Assembly: GCF_022539255.1 (NCBI RefSeq)
Contig: NZ_JAKZBV010000001.1
Coordinates: 1,860,001-1,924,000 of the forward strand
Reading direction: 5' to 3'
From: Sinomonas terrae
GTDB lineage: Bacteria > Actinomycetota > Actinomycetes > Actinomycetales > Micrococcaceae
DNA: 64,000 nucleotides
Below, one piece after another: positions 42,230-50,829 of the stretch. How positions within the stretch are numbered: the stretch's first letter is position 1; each line of letters begins with the position of its first letter. Both the position numbers and the translations under genes were made by a program. The notes under the pieces are model-generated. The model saw only the letters and a program-made list of their open reading frames with translations, did no database searches and had not been told where the DNA came from.

Positions 42230-43672
42230 CTACCGCTTCCGCACCACGTAGATCGCGCCGGTCGTGACGTCCTCCTCGACGGACTCGAGGGTCCGCCCCC
42301 GGGTCTCGGGGAGCTGTGTGTAGATGAAGACGAGCGCGATGAGGTTGAGCGCGGCGAGGGTGAAGAACGAGCCGGTCAGGCCGAGGCTCGCGACGAGGCT
42401 GGGGAAGAAGAGGCCGAGCACCGCGTTGGCCACCCAGAGGCAGAACACGGAGACGCCGATCCCGAGGCCGCGCATGTGCAGCGGGAAGATCTCGGAGAGG
42501 ATCACCCAGGTGGCCACGTTGAGGAAGGTCTGCATCGCCCCGACGAAGGCCACGACGAGCACGAGGATCACGTAGGGCCGGACCGGATTGCCCGCGGGCA
42601 GGAGGAACGAGGCGGTGCCGATCAGGAGGTGGCAGACGGTGATGAGGCCGTATCCGCTCATGAACATCGTGCGGCGGTTGACGCGCTCCATCATGCGCAG
42701 CGAGACGATCGAGCCGACGACTCCGATGATGCCCGGGACGACGTTGGCGATGAGGGCGGCGCTGGAGCTGAATCCCGACTCGGTCAGCACAGTCTGGCCA
42801 TAGTAGACAATGGTGTTGATGCCGGTGAGCTGCTGGAAGACGCCGATGCCGATGCCGACCAGCAGGATGCGCACGAGCCACTTGTTCCTGATGACAGCCC
42901 GCCAGCCCGTCGCATGAGCCTCCTTCTCCTCCTCGGCGATGCGGACGATGTCGGCGACCTCGGCCCGCGCCCGCTCGAGCGGGCGGATCGTCCCGAGGAC
43001 CGCCTCGGCCTCGCTGATCCGGCCCTTGGAGACGAGCCAGCGCGGGGACTCGGGCATGCGCAGCATCCCGAAGAAGAGGAACAGCGCCGGGAGCCCGCAC
43101 ACGGCGAGCATGATCCGCCAGACTTCGGGGAGCTCGCCCCAGACGTTGCCGATGACGGCGTTCATCACGAACGCTGCGAGGGCGCCGACCGCGACCATCA
43201 CCTCGTTCCTGCCGGCGAGCGAGCCGCGGATCTCGTACGGGGCGAGCTCGGCCAGGAAGACCGGGACCACACCGGAGGCGCCGCCCACGGCCAGTCCGAG
43301 GACCACCCGGCCGACCACCATGACGCCGAAGTCGGGGGAGAAGACGCACAGGAGCGTCCCGATGAGGAAGCCGACCGCCAGGATGTTGATCGTGGTGCGG
43401 CGCCCCCACGCGTCGGCTAGCCTGCCGCACACCGCGGCGCCGACGGCCGCGCCGAAGAGCAGGGAGCTCGTCACGACGCCTTCCGTGATCGCCGTGAGCC
43501 CGAGGTCCCTGCTCATCGGCAGCAGTGCGCCGTTGATCACCCCCGAGTCGTAGCCGAAGAGCAGCCCGCCGAACGTCGCCACCAGGGCGACGACGCCGAG
43601 CCTCTTCCGGTGGGGGCCATCGGTCAGGACAGGGAGCGAGGGGGCAGATTGCGAAGCATGGGCCATGGCCAT
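42230..43672 (-). CDS. MFS sugar/polyol:proton symporter (sugar porter family)
   Basis: 480 residues with about 12 helices and a full set of sugar-porter motifs: LFGYDSGVINGAL in helix 1, DAWGRRTT in loop 2-3, RMPESPRWLVSKGR before the central loop, GINTIVYYGQT in helix 7 and LPETRGRTLE at the end. Members carry myo-inositol, xylose or glucose with protons. ATG 43672 follows AAGGAGTCCTG; the longer frame to 43720 has no ribosome site. It shares promoter layout and operator with the ABC importer, giving the module two uptake routes. Confidence 0.93.
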   Translation of the reverse strand: MAMAHASQSAPSLPVLTDGPHRKRLGVVALVATFGGLLFGYDSGVINGALLPMSRDLGLTAITEGVVTSSLLFGAAVGAAVCGRLADAWGRRTTINILAVGFLIGTLLCVFSPDFGVMVVGRVVLGLAVGGASGVVPVFLAELAPYEIRGSLAGRNEVMVAVGALAAFVMNAVIGNVWGELPEVWRIMLAVCGLPALFLFFGMLRMPESPRWLVSKGRISEAEAVLGTIRPLERARAEVADIVRIAEEEKEAHATGWRAVIRNKWLVRILLVGIGIGVFQQLTGINTIVYYGQTVLTESGFSSSAALIANVVPGIIGVVGSIVSLRMMERVNRRTMFMSGYGLITVCHLLIGTASFLLPAGNPVRPYVILVLVVAFVGAMQTFLNVATWVILSEIFPLHMRGLGIGVSVFCLWVANAVLGLFFPSLVASLGLTGSFFTLAALNLIALVFIYTQLPETRGRTLESVEEDVTTGAIYVVRKR

Positions 43673-43718
43673 CAGGACTCCTTCGTCGTTGGACAGCTCA
43701 AGATGTGACGGCCATAAC

Positions 43719-43748
43719 AATCTAGAGCGCTCTAGGAGAGCATGTCAA
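43719..43748 (-). promoter_or_regulatory. promoter of the sugar porter with embedded LacI operator
   Basis: On the reverse strand TTGACA (43748-43743) and TAGATT (43724-43719) are 18 bases apart. CTAGAGCGCTCTAG at 43722-43735 is a perfect 14-bp palindrome overlapping the -10 and spacer, the best of the three operators. Sequence around it is conserved with the importer promoter at 41125, including the downstream CACATCT. Confidence 0.72.
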
Positions 43749-44285
43749 GACAAAGGTCTCTGCCCCGCGCTTCGTGCACAAGGGCATGGAGTCGGGGATG
43801 AAGCGGTCAGGTCGGCGAAATCGCGGGCTTGGCGGAGGATGGGCAGAGGCATTGCGTGGCCTCGGGATTGCGGCTGCCGTCCTTGGCGAGCCCGTCGAGG
43901 AATGCCTGGACGCGCAGAGGCCGCTGCCCGGTGTCGCCGCAGCCCGGTGCCGGGGACGTGGCCGAGGACCGGGTCGTGCGGGGATGGTGCCGGCATGCCT
44001 AGCCTGGGTCTGGGGTGAGGCGATCTGGCGGGCGTCGGCGGTGAACACGGGCTTCGTCTTCAGCCTGCGGACCTGGTACAAGGCTCGGCCGGGTCTCCCA
44101 GATCTGACCGCTTCCCGTGCTGGAGTACTGGAACCTCACACGTTCCGTGGACCCGGACCACTACGAGCCGATCTCATGAGGCTGACGGAGACTCAAAAGG
44201 CCCCGGCGCCGGGGCAGTCCGCTGACGCTGTGACTGTCGCCCGGTGCCGCTGGGCCCGCCTCGCGGACGACGACGGGGGCGCCTC
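43749..44285. other. decayed stretch, no recognisable gene
   Basis: Both strands show only short frames without ribosome sites. One reverse-strand frame contains protein-like text (QAFLDGLAKDGSRNPEATQC) but no family I can name. It probably represents gene remnants like those at 33666-35600. Confidence 0.45.
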
Positions 44286-44642
44286 GTGCGCACGAGCGTC
44301 GCCCCCGCCGTCGTCGGCACCGTCGAAGACCCCGTCGTTTTCCCGCAGCGGCCCGGCAGCCTCGACTGGCTGCTGGGCCCCGCGGCATCACAGCTGGAGC
44401 AGGACGACGACGCGTTCCAGGTGAGCGTGTACGCTCCCACCGATGCGGAGCCCGGCGCGCCCGTCGTCGTGTTCCTGCCCGGAGGCGGCTACGTCTCAGG
44501 CGGCGCCTGGTCCGCTGGCACGATGCCTCCCTGCTCGCCCGAGCACGCCGCACACTTCGGCGGGGCCGGCGGGCCGATTCGGCGGGCCGCGCCGTGAAGT
44601 GCCCGCTCCTGGCAGAACTCGCGGCGGCCCAAGCAGCCTAGG
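44286..44642 (+). pseudogene. carboxylesterase/alpha-beta hydrolase remnant, frameshifted
   Basis: The frame reads FQVSVYAPTDAEPGAPVVVF then LPGGGYVSGGA, the oxyanion-hole strand of type-B carboxylesterases. After a frameshift near 44505 the next frame continues LVRWHDASLLARARR, which matches the following helix of that family, and ends at 44640. The Ser-Asp-His catalytic parts (some 350 residues) are missing. Confidence 0.65.
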
Positions 44643-44871
44643 CCGCATGGACGGCGGCCCTAAGGCTTGCAGGGGATAGGCAATGTCCGGAAGGCTCCGA
44701 ATGAGCCAGATGCCCCTTCCGGTCTCGCGCGCCGGGCCGGACTGAGCAAGAGCCTTACCCGACGGTGCATGAGGGACCCAGCGCTGAGTACAGGCCGGAC
44801 CACCGAGGCGCCGGAAACGAATCCGAGCGCGAGGAAGCAGCGGGCGGCCGAATCGCCGTGGCGGCATGACT
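44643..44871. other. non-coding or decayed stretch
   Basis: No frame with a start signal or recognisable similarity on either strand. It lies between the esterase remnant and the terminator of the MFS gene. Confidence 0.4.
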
Positions 44872-44902
44872 CGGTCCCCCGGGCTTTTGGCCCGGGGGAC
44901 CG
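44872..44902 (-). terminator. hairpin after the ACS-type MFS gene
   Basis: Arms 44872-44884 and 44890-44902 are perfectly complementary over 13 bp around a 5-base loop TTTTG. It begins ten bases after the MFS stop codon (44913) on the reverse strand. Confidence 0.75.
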
Positions 44903-44912
44903 GCAGGGTGGT

Positions 44913-46250
44913 TCAGTGGCCGTGCCTTAGCCGGGACGAGCGCCCTCGGCGGCCTTCGGCGTCTGCGGAGGCTTTGGCTACGGGTCGGTCGCCGCTTCGC
45001 CTGAGGGTGAGCATGACGAGCCCGGCGGCGAGGAGGCAGATGGCGAGGAAGACCGATGCGGCCAGGAAGCTTCCTCCGGAGGCGTCCTGGAGGAAGCCGC
45101 CGACGTAGGGTCCGACGAAGCCGCCGAGGTTGCCGACGGCGTTGATCAGGCCCATCGCGCTTCCGGCGACGACGACGGGCATGGCGCGGGAGGCGGCGGC
45201 CCAGAAGGGTCCGTCGTAGGCCAGTGCTCCTGCGACCGCGATGCTGATGAAGACCACGGCGAGGAACGGTATGGAGCTCCCGGTGGCGACGGAGATGACC
45301 AGGGCGACGGCGCCGACGGCCATGGAGAGCAGCACGTGGGTGGAGTAGCGTCCGGACCTGTCGGCTGCCTTGGCGTTGTACCAGAGGGCGAACATGGCCA
45401 GCACGTACGGGATGGCGGTGACGAAGCCGACCTCGAGGGAGGATCCGGAGGTGATGGTCTTGACGACCTTGGGCAGCCAGATGTTCAGGCCGTAGAACCC
45501 GATCTGGATCAGGAAGTAGACCAGGGTCAGGCGCCAGACCGCGCCGTTGGAGAAGACGTGCCTGATGCCCACGTGCTCCCGGTGGGGGGTGCTGGCCTCG
45601 TCGGCTGCGAGCGCCTGCTCGATGTAGGCGCGCTCTTCGGGGGTGACCCACTTGGCGTCGCGGGGGCGGTCGGAGATGAAGATCCACCAGATGGGGGCGG
45701 CGATCACGAACGGGAAGAGGCCTTCGATGATGAACAGCCAGCGCCAGTCCGAGAACGAGATGATCCAGCCCGAGAGCGGGGCGGTGATGATGGAGGAGAT
45801 GGCGATGTTCATCATCCAGAAGGCGTAGGCCCGGGCGCGTTCGGCTGCGGGGAACCAGTGGCTGATCAGGACCAGGATGGCGGGCCAGATGCCGGCCTCG
45901 GCGACGCCGAGCAGGAAGCGCACGGCGAGGAGTTCGGCGAAGTTCTGGACGAAGCCGGTGGCCACGGCCAGCAGGCCCCAGACCAGGACCATGATCCCGA
46001 CGAATTTCTTCGCGCTCCAGCGTTCGGCCAGATGGCCTCCCGGGATCTGCAGGGTCAGGTAGCCGATGAAGAAGATCCCTGCGGCAAGGCCCTGCTGCGC
46101 AGCGTCGATGCCGAGGTCCTTCTGGAGCCCGTTCAGGGCGAACCCGATGTTGGTCCGGTCCATGAACGAGATGATGTAGACGATGATGGCCACCGGGATC
46201 AGGCGCGTCCAGCGCTTTCGCCCAACGGTCTCGCGGACAGCTTCGGCCAC
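44913..46250 (-). CDS. MFS transporter, anion:cation symporter family
   Basis: 445 residues, about 12 helices. FMDRTNIGFALNGLQKDLG in helix 1 and LGVAEAGIWPAILVL in helix 4 are typical of the ACS group, which imports organic anions such as phthalate, tartrate, glucarate or allantoate. A charged, Arg/Ser-rich tail closes the protein. GTG 46250 is used because GGAGGAATC precedes it; the longer upstream frame is unsupported. It stands alone with no adjacent enzyme, so the substrate is unknown. Confidence 0.88.
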   Translation of the reverse strand: MAEAVRETVGRKRWTRLIPVAIIVYIISFMDRTNIGFALNGLQKDLGIDAAQQGLAAGIFFIGYLTLQIPGGHLAERWSAKKFVGIMVLVWGLLAVATGFVQNFAELLAVRFLLGVAEAGIWPAILVLISHWFPAAERARAYAFWMMNIAISSIITAPLSGWIISFSDWRWLFIIEGLFPFVIAAPIWWIFISDRPRDAKWVTPEERAYIEQALAADEASTPHREHVGIRHVFSNGAVWRLTLVYFLIQIGFYGLNIWLPKVVKTITSGSSLEVGFVTAIPYVLAMFALWYNAKAADRSGRYSTHVLLSMAVGAVALVISVATGSSIPFLAVVFISIAVAGALAYDGPFWAAASRAMPVVVAGSAMGLINAVGNLGGFVGPYVGGFLQDASGGSFLAASVFLAICLLAAGLVMLTLRRSGDRPVAKASADAEGRRGRSSRLRHGH

Positions 46251-46435
46251 GATTCCTCCTATTTCCAATGGATGCACGGTGTTGCCGAGGGCCACGCGGG
46301 AGGCGGCACTGCGTCTTCGGGCGGAGGGTCCTTGAGCGGGAATACCCCTTTCGGGGCCATTCAAAACGCCCGTCGAAGGAGACACCTGCTTCAGTTGGTG
46401 CGGTTAGGACTCGTTGCCGAGGGAAGGATGAACCC

Positions 46436-46876
46436 ATGAAGCATCTCTTCGTCAGCGTCCGAGTCGGCCCAGACGACCTCGACAGGGGGCTTGCCGGTCT
46501 CTCACAGCACGGGATCGAAGCGAGCGGCCGTCGGGGCGATCCGCCCGAGAGCGATGGAGCGACGATCACGGCGGGGGTCCAAGTCCTGGAGGACGAAATG
46601 TCCGAGTCTGCACGTCGCGAACTGCTGGCGAGGATGCGTGGGGCACTCGACGATGAGGGTATCGGGATAGCGGGCGCCGAGTTCGGGGAATCAGAGGGCG
46701 GTCCCGGAGCCTCGAGGTTCACTGTGACCGGGGTTGTGCCGGACGGAAGGACGGCTGTCTTCTTCGCGAGCGATTGGGGTGAGTTCGACCAGCAGTTCGA
46801 GACCGCCTTCGGCCGCCGGAGGACGGACGACGACGCGGTCGAGGTTGAGCCCCTTCGCGCCGAAGACCCGGGCTAG
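46436..46876 (+). CDS. hypothetical protein
   Basis: 146 residues from ATG 46436 (GGAAGG about nine bases upstream). Acidic overall, with a predicted alpha/beta pattern (MKHLFVSVRVGPDDLDRGLA, LLARMRGALDDEGIGIAGAE, VTGVVPDGRTAVFFASDWGE). No domain recognised and no transmembrane or signal segment. It lies between an MFS gene on the other strand and a LuxR-type regulator, with a terminator directly after it, so it is probably a single-gene unit. Confidence 0.65.
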   Translation: MKHLFVSVRVGPDDLDRGLAGLSQHGIEASGRRGDPPESDGATITAGVQVLEDEMSESARRELLARMRGALDDEGIGIAGAEFGESEGGPGASRFTVTGVVPDGRTAVFFASDWGEFDQQFETAFGRRRTDDDAVEVEPLRAEDPG

Positions 46877-46925
46877 CCGAAGGGAAATTCTGGACTGGCC
46901 AAGTCCTCGTGGCCCGCGGGTTCTC

Positions 46926-46973
46926 CTTCGGCGGGCCTTCTTCACCCTCAGGGGTGAAGAAGGCCAGCCGAAG
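46926..46973 (+). terminator. long two-part hairpin before the LuxR gene
   Basis: GGCCTTCTTCACCC (46934-46947) pairs perfectly with 46952-46965 around TCAG, and the stem continues after a small bulge with CTTCGGC (46926-46932) against GCCGAAG (46967-46973). It lies between the hypothetical gene and the LuxR-type gene, whose start is only 19 bases later. Confidence 0.72.
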
Positions 46974-46991
46974 CCTCTCTAGCATGGGAGG

Positions 46992-47651
46992 GTGGGTGCG
47001 ATCAGGGTGGCTTTGGTCAATGACTACGAGGTCGTGGTCCGGGGTCTGGCGGCCATGATGCGCTCCTACGCCCAGGTGCTCCAGGTCGTGGAGCTGGATA
47101 TGGGCGAGGGCGCCGCCGAGCCGGTGGACATCACCCTCTATGACACGTTCGCCGCGACCCAGGGCGACCGCGAGGAGGTCCGGCGGCTGGCGGCCGACCC
47201 GCGCTCGGGCAAGGTCGTCGTCTACTCCTGGAACCTCGACCCCGCCCTGGCCTCCGCGGCGCTGGCCAACGGCGCGGCCGGGTACCTCTCCAAGGGCCTC
47301 CCGGCCGGGGAGCTGGCCGCGGCGCTGCAGGGGCTGCACCGCGGCGAGTCGGAAGCCCGGGTCGTCCTGACCGGGTCGTCGAAGGCGGGCGCTGGGGACT
47401 GGCCCGGCCGGGAGGAGGGCCTGACCCAGCGGGAGGCCGAGGTCCTGGCCCTGATCACCCAAGGACTGGGCAATGCCGCCATCGCCGAGCGCACCGGGCT
47501 CTCGCCCAATTCGGTCAAGACCTTCATCCGCAGCTGCTACCGGCGCATCGGCGTCACCACCCGCTCCAACGCGATCCTATGGGGCATCGAACACGGCTTC
47601 CGCCCCGACAGGGGCAGGATCCGTCCGGCTGGCGGGGAGGCGGCCCGGTGA
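46992..47651 (+). CDS. NarL/LuxR-type response regulator with divergent receiver domain
   Basis: 219 residues: a receiver-like domain (VALVNDYEVVVRGLAAMM at the N-terminus, ITLYDTFAA with the phospho-acceptor Asp position, GYLSKGLPAGEL with the conserved Lys) and a C-terminal LuxR helix-turn-helix (LTQREAEVLALITQGLGNAA, TGLSPNSVKTFIRSCYRRIG). One of the two acidic residues near the N-terminus is replaced by Asn, so phosphorylation may be altered. No sensor kinase is adjacent. GTG 46992 is the start; the stop overlaps the next gene as GTGA. Confidence 0.88.
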   Translation: MGAIRVALVNDYEVVVRGLAAMMRSYAQVLQVVELDMGEGAAEPVDITLYDTFAATQGDREEVRRLAADPRSGKVVVYSWNLDPALASAALANGAAGYLSKGLPAGELAAALQGLHRGESEARVVLTGSSKAGAGDWPGREEGLTQREAEVLALITQGLGNAAIAERTGLSPNSVKTFIRSCYRRIGVTTRSNAILWGIEHGFRPDRGRIRPAGGEAAR

Positions 47652-48208
47652 GGGAGGAGATCCTGCGGGCGTGCTTCGGGCTCTTCGCCCGGTGGGGGAT
47701 CCGGCGTGTCGGGGTGGAGGAGATCGTCGCGGGAGCCGAGGTCTCCAGTGGCGACTTCCACAGCTGGGTCGGCTCCAAGGAGAACGCGGCCGAGGCCTAC
47801 CTCCAGCACCTCTACCTGCTCTGGGCCGGAGCGTTTGAGGCGGCGGTCGCTGTCCGGGGCGAGGGCCCCGAGGCCCTCCTGGGCCTCTTTGACGCCGTCG
47901 AGGCGCTGTGCGGGAACGAGGGCACCGGGCGCGCGTCCCTCGTCCACGTCCTGGCCGAGTTCGGCCCCGACGATCCCCTGGGGCGGGCGGCCATCGGCCT
48001 CTCCGCCCTCCTGAGGTCCGAGATCGCCAGGCTCGCCCATGACGCCGGGCTCGCCCGGTCCGGAGAGTTCGCCGCCGACTGCCACCTGCTCCTGGCCGGC
48101 TGCATCCTCTCCCGCGCCCACGGCAGCCTCCGTGCGGTCGAGGACGCCCGGGGGATCGCCCAGGCCCTGATCACAGCCCACCTGAAGGCCCAGACCCTGC
48201 ATCCCTGA
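47648..48208 (+). CDS. TetR-family regulator
   Basis: 186 residues with an N-terminal TetR helix-turn-helix (LRACFGLFARWGIRRVGVEE, IVAGAEVSSGDFHSWVGSKE) and a helical ligand domain. GTG 47648 overlaps the LuxR stop, so the two regulators are translationally coupled, an unusual LuxR-TetR pairing. The target is unknown; the short leader before the HTH suggests that no residues are missing. Confidence 0.85.
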   Translation: MREEILRACFGLFARWGIRRVGVEEIVAGAEVSSGDFHSWVGSKENAAEAYLQHLYLLWAGAFEAAVAVRGEGPEALLGLFDAVEALCGNEGTGRASLVHVLAEFGPDDPLGRAAIGLSALLRSEIARLAHDAGLARSGEFAADCHLLLAGCILSRAHGSLRAVEDARGIAQALITAHLKAQTLHP

Positions 48209-48364
48209 CGGAACCCCTTCTCGCTGCTCCTGGATTCAGACGAACGGATTACTGTGCTGGCATGAGCAGTCCTCTCCGCGCGGGAAAGTTCACTGCCGTC
48301 GCCGACGAGGAAGGCGGACGTCACCTGCCTGACTGTCGGCAGGGACGGGCCTCAGGGTTGAGGG

Positions 48365-49165
48365 ATGGCGCTGATCACGATGGCCAATAGCGCATCGGGC
48401 GAGTCGGTGATCGGGCGCGTAGCGAGGATTATGTCTGCCTTCACTCGGGCCCGACCGTTCCTTACGTCCGCTGAGCTCGCCCGTGAGACTGGCCTGTCGA
48501 CGTCGACGGCGCATCGGCTCGCAAGGGAGCTCGCGGGAGAGGGCTTCCTCGACCGGGACGCAGAGGGACGGTTCGGTGTGGGGGCCCGGCTGTGGGAGCT
48601 CTCGGCGCGCTCCAACCCACTTGAGGAGTTCCGGCGGCGCGGGCTGCCTTTTCTGGAGGGAATCCACGCGGCGGTCCGCCAGCAGGTCTCGCTGGCGGTG
48701 CCGGACATCGAAGGCGGCACTGTCCTCTATCTGGAACGCCTGGACCAGCACGGCAATGAGACGGTGAACCTGGGCGAAGTCGCCGCCCGGCTCGAGCTGA
48801 CGTCGACGTCGACCGGGCTGGCGATCCTGGCCCATGAGCAGCAGGATGTCCGTGAGCGGTATCTCGTCGCGGCTTCCACGGACGACGGCGGACGGGGACT
48901 CCGTGCGGGTCTCGCCGAGGTGCGTAGGAGGGGCTACGCCAGGCTCGCCGGCGTCCTTGTCGAGGCGAATGCGGGTTACGCGGTGCCGGTCTTCGGTGCG
49001 GGGAACCGCGTGATCGGTGCCATCTCGGTGGTCGTGCCGCTTGCCGAGGACCGGCCAGAGCTCGTGCTGCCGGTGCTCGTCTCCGCCGGTCAGGGTCTCT
49101 CTCGGACCATGGGCGCCGAGAAGCGCCCGTACGGAGAGAGGGAGTGGCTGCGCGGGCCAGGCTGA
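48365..49165 (+). CDS. IclR-family regulator
   Basis: 266 residues: winged helix (IGRVARIMSAFTRARPFLTS, AELARETGLSTSTAHRLARE) and the IclR effector domain (LPFLEGIHAAVRQQVSLAVP, STSTGLAILAHEQQ, GYAVPVFGAGNRVIGAISVV). IclR effectors are usually aromatic or small organic acids. It converges on the FAD dehydrogenase gene with only two bases between the stops and probably controls the cyclic-acid module. Confidence 0.9.
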   Translation: MALITMANSASGESVIGRVARIMSAFTRARPFLTSAELARETGLSTSTAHRLARELAGEGFLDRDAEGRFGVGARLWELSARSNPLEEFRRRGLPFLEGIHAAVRQQVSLAVPDIEGGTVLYLERLDQHGNETVNLGEVAARLELTSTSTGLAILAHEQQDVRERYLVAASTDDGGRGLRAGLAEVRRRGYARLAGVLVEANAGYAVPVFGAGNRVIGAISVVVPLAEDRPELVLPVLVSAGQGLSRTMGAEKRPYGEREWLRGPG

Positions 49166-49167
49166 CT

Positions 49168-50829
49168 TCATCGGGTCGCTGCCTCGCTGGCGCCGAGTCC
49201 GGCCGTCCTCGTGTCCGGGCTCAGGGTCGGCTGTCCCATGATGTGCTCCGCAGCGGCGAAGCCGCGGGTCACAGCGGAACCGAGCGTGGCTCCGCCGCCG
49301 GGGTAGGCGTCATGGAAGACGGTGGCCGAGCAGTTGCCGGCCGCGTAGAGGCCGGGCACGGGCTCGCCGGATGGGGTGAGGACCCTGCCGTTCAGGTCGG
49401 TCTGGAGTCCGCCTGCGGTGCCGAGGGCTCCTGGCCGGATCCGGACGGCGAAGAAGGGGGCGGCCTCGAGCGGAGCGAGGCATGGGTTGGGCCGAACAGC
49501 AGGGTCGCCGAGATGGCGGTCCTGTGCAGCGCTGCCGCGGCCGAACTCGGTGTCGTGCCCGAGGCGCGCGTCGGCATTGAAGCGGCGGACGGTTGCGGCG
49601 AGGCCGCGGGCGTCGACCCCGATGCGCTCGGCGAGCTCGCCGATGGTCTCAGCGCGGTGCATCCACGGTGGCCCCGAACCGACCACGGCTCCGCCGACGC
49701 TGTACTTCGCGTGGTAGGTCCCGTCGAAGACGAGCCATGCGGGGTCGTTGGCGGGCCTCGACGTGGAAGGGTCGACGTTGGCGAAGACCCGCGTGAGGTC
49801 GTGGTAGTTCATCGCCTCGTTGACGAACCGCCGTCCCGCCGAGTTGACCGTGATCGACCCGGGCAGGGTCATCTCGACGTTGCCCATCCGTCCTGTGGAG
49901 GCGCCGTCGTACTCGGCTCCTTCGGGCGCGATGACCGGCACGCCCCAGATCGAGGTCGTGTGGGCGAGCATCCCGCCAGCGCGCATCCCGAGGAGCAGTC
50001 CGTCGCCGGTGTTCGATGGGGCCCCGATCGGGGTCGTGTCGAACTTGAGGAGCGATGCGGTGAGCGCGGGGTTCCGCTCGAATCCGCCGGTGGCCAGCAG
50101 GACGGCGCCCGCGGCGAGTGCGGAGCCGCCGATCCGCACGTCCCAGACACCACCGCTGGGCGGTTCCAGGCCGGTCACGCGGGCGTCGACCGCGATGTGG
50201 ACGCCTGCCTCGACGGCGCTCGCCACGAGTGCGCCGACGAGGGCTCCGCCCATGGTGCGGGTGCCGGCTTCGGCGCGGGCGGCAAGGAGTTCGGGTGACG
50301 GCGCTGCCCCGTGGAGGGCGTCGCGTTCGTTCATGGAGATCAGGGGGAGGTATGTCGGCGGGCGCAGGGCCTCTCGGAGGCCGGGGACGACGGCGGGGTC
50401 GAAGGGGTCGTTGTCCAGGCTGCGACCGCCTGCCACGGCGCCGGGCCACTCCATGTGGTAGTCCGGCCGGTCGAGCGGTGTGAGCGAGACGTGGGTCTTG
50501 TCGGTCAGGAAGCGGACGGCGTCCCGGGACGTGCTCAGGTACCAAGCGATCTCCGCCGCCGGCATCGCACCGTCGGTCGCGGCCCGCAGGTAGGCGGCGG
50601 CTTGGCCGGGGGAGTCCGTGCCGGGCTTCATGAGCGGGTTGTCCGGTGCCCAGATGACGCCGCCGCCGGCTGCGCTCGTGCCGCCCAGGAGGTGTGCCTT
50701 CTCGAGCACGACGACGGCCAGGCCGGCGGAGGCGGCGCGGCAGGCGGCGGTGAGGCCCGCCGCACCGCTGCCGACGACGGCGAGGTCGTAGCGCGGTCCG
50801 AGGTCCGCGACGGGAGTCAGGAAGCTCAT
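49168..50829 (-). CDS. FAD-dependent dehydrogenase/reductase (3-ketosteroid dehydrogenase/fumarate reductase-like)
   Basis: 553 residues. The FAD-binding motif VVGSGAAGLTAACRAASAG is at the N-terminus with GGTSAAGGGVIWAPDNP just after it, and the second FAD contact GLYAAGNCSATVFHDAYPGG near the end, the layout of the flavocytochrome c/KSTD group. These introduce or reduce a C=C bond next to a carbonyl. Another member lies at 59670. It overlaps the alcohol dehydrogenase upstream by four bases. No lipid or steroid genes are present, so a ring ketone of the neighbouring pathway is the likelier substrate. Confidence 0.88.
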   Translation of the reverse strand: MSFLTPVADLGPRYDLAVVGSGAAGLTAACRAASAGLAVVVLEKAHLLGGTSAAGGGVIWAPDNPLMKPGTDSPGQAAAYLRAATDGAMPAAEIAWYLSTSRDAVRFLTDKTHVSLTPLDRPDYHMEWPGAVAGGRSLDNDPFDPAVVPGLREALRPPTYLPLISMNERDALHGAAPSPELLAARAEAGTRTMGGALVGALVASAVEAGVHIAVDARVTGLEPPSGGVWDVRIGGSALAAGAVLLATGGFERNPALTASLLKFDTTPIGAPSNTGDGLLLGMRAGGMLAHTTSIWGVPVIAPEGAEYDGASTGRMGNVEMTLPGSITVNSAGRRFVNEAMNYHDLTRVFANVDPSTSRPANDPAWLVFDGTYHAKYSVGGAVVGSGPPWMHRAETIGELAERIGVDARGLAATVRRFNADARLGHDTEFGRGSAAQDRHLGDPAVRPNPCLAPLEAAPFFAVRIRPGALGTAGGLQTDLNGRVLTPSGEPVPGLYAAGNCSATVFHDAYPGGGATLGSAVTRGFAAAEHIMGQPTLSPDTRTAGLGASEAATR

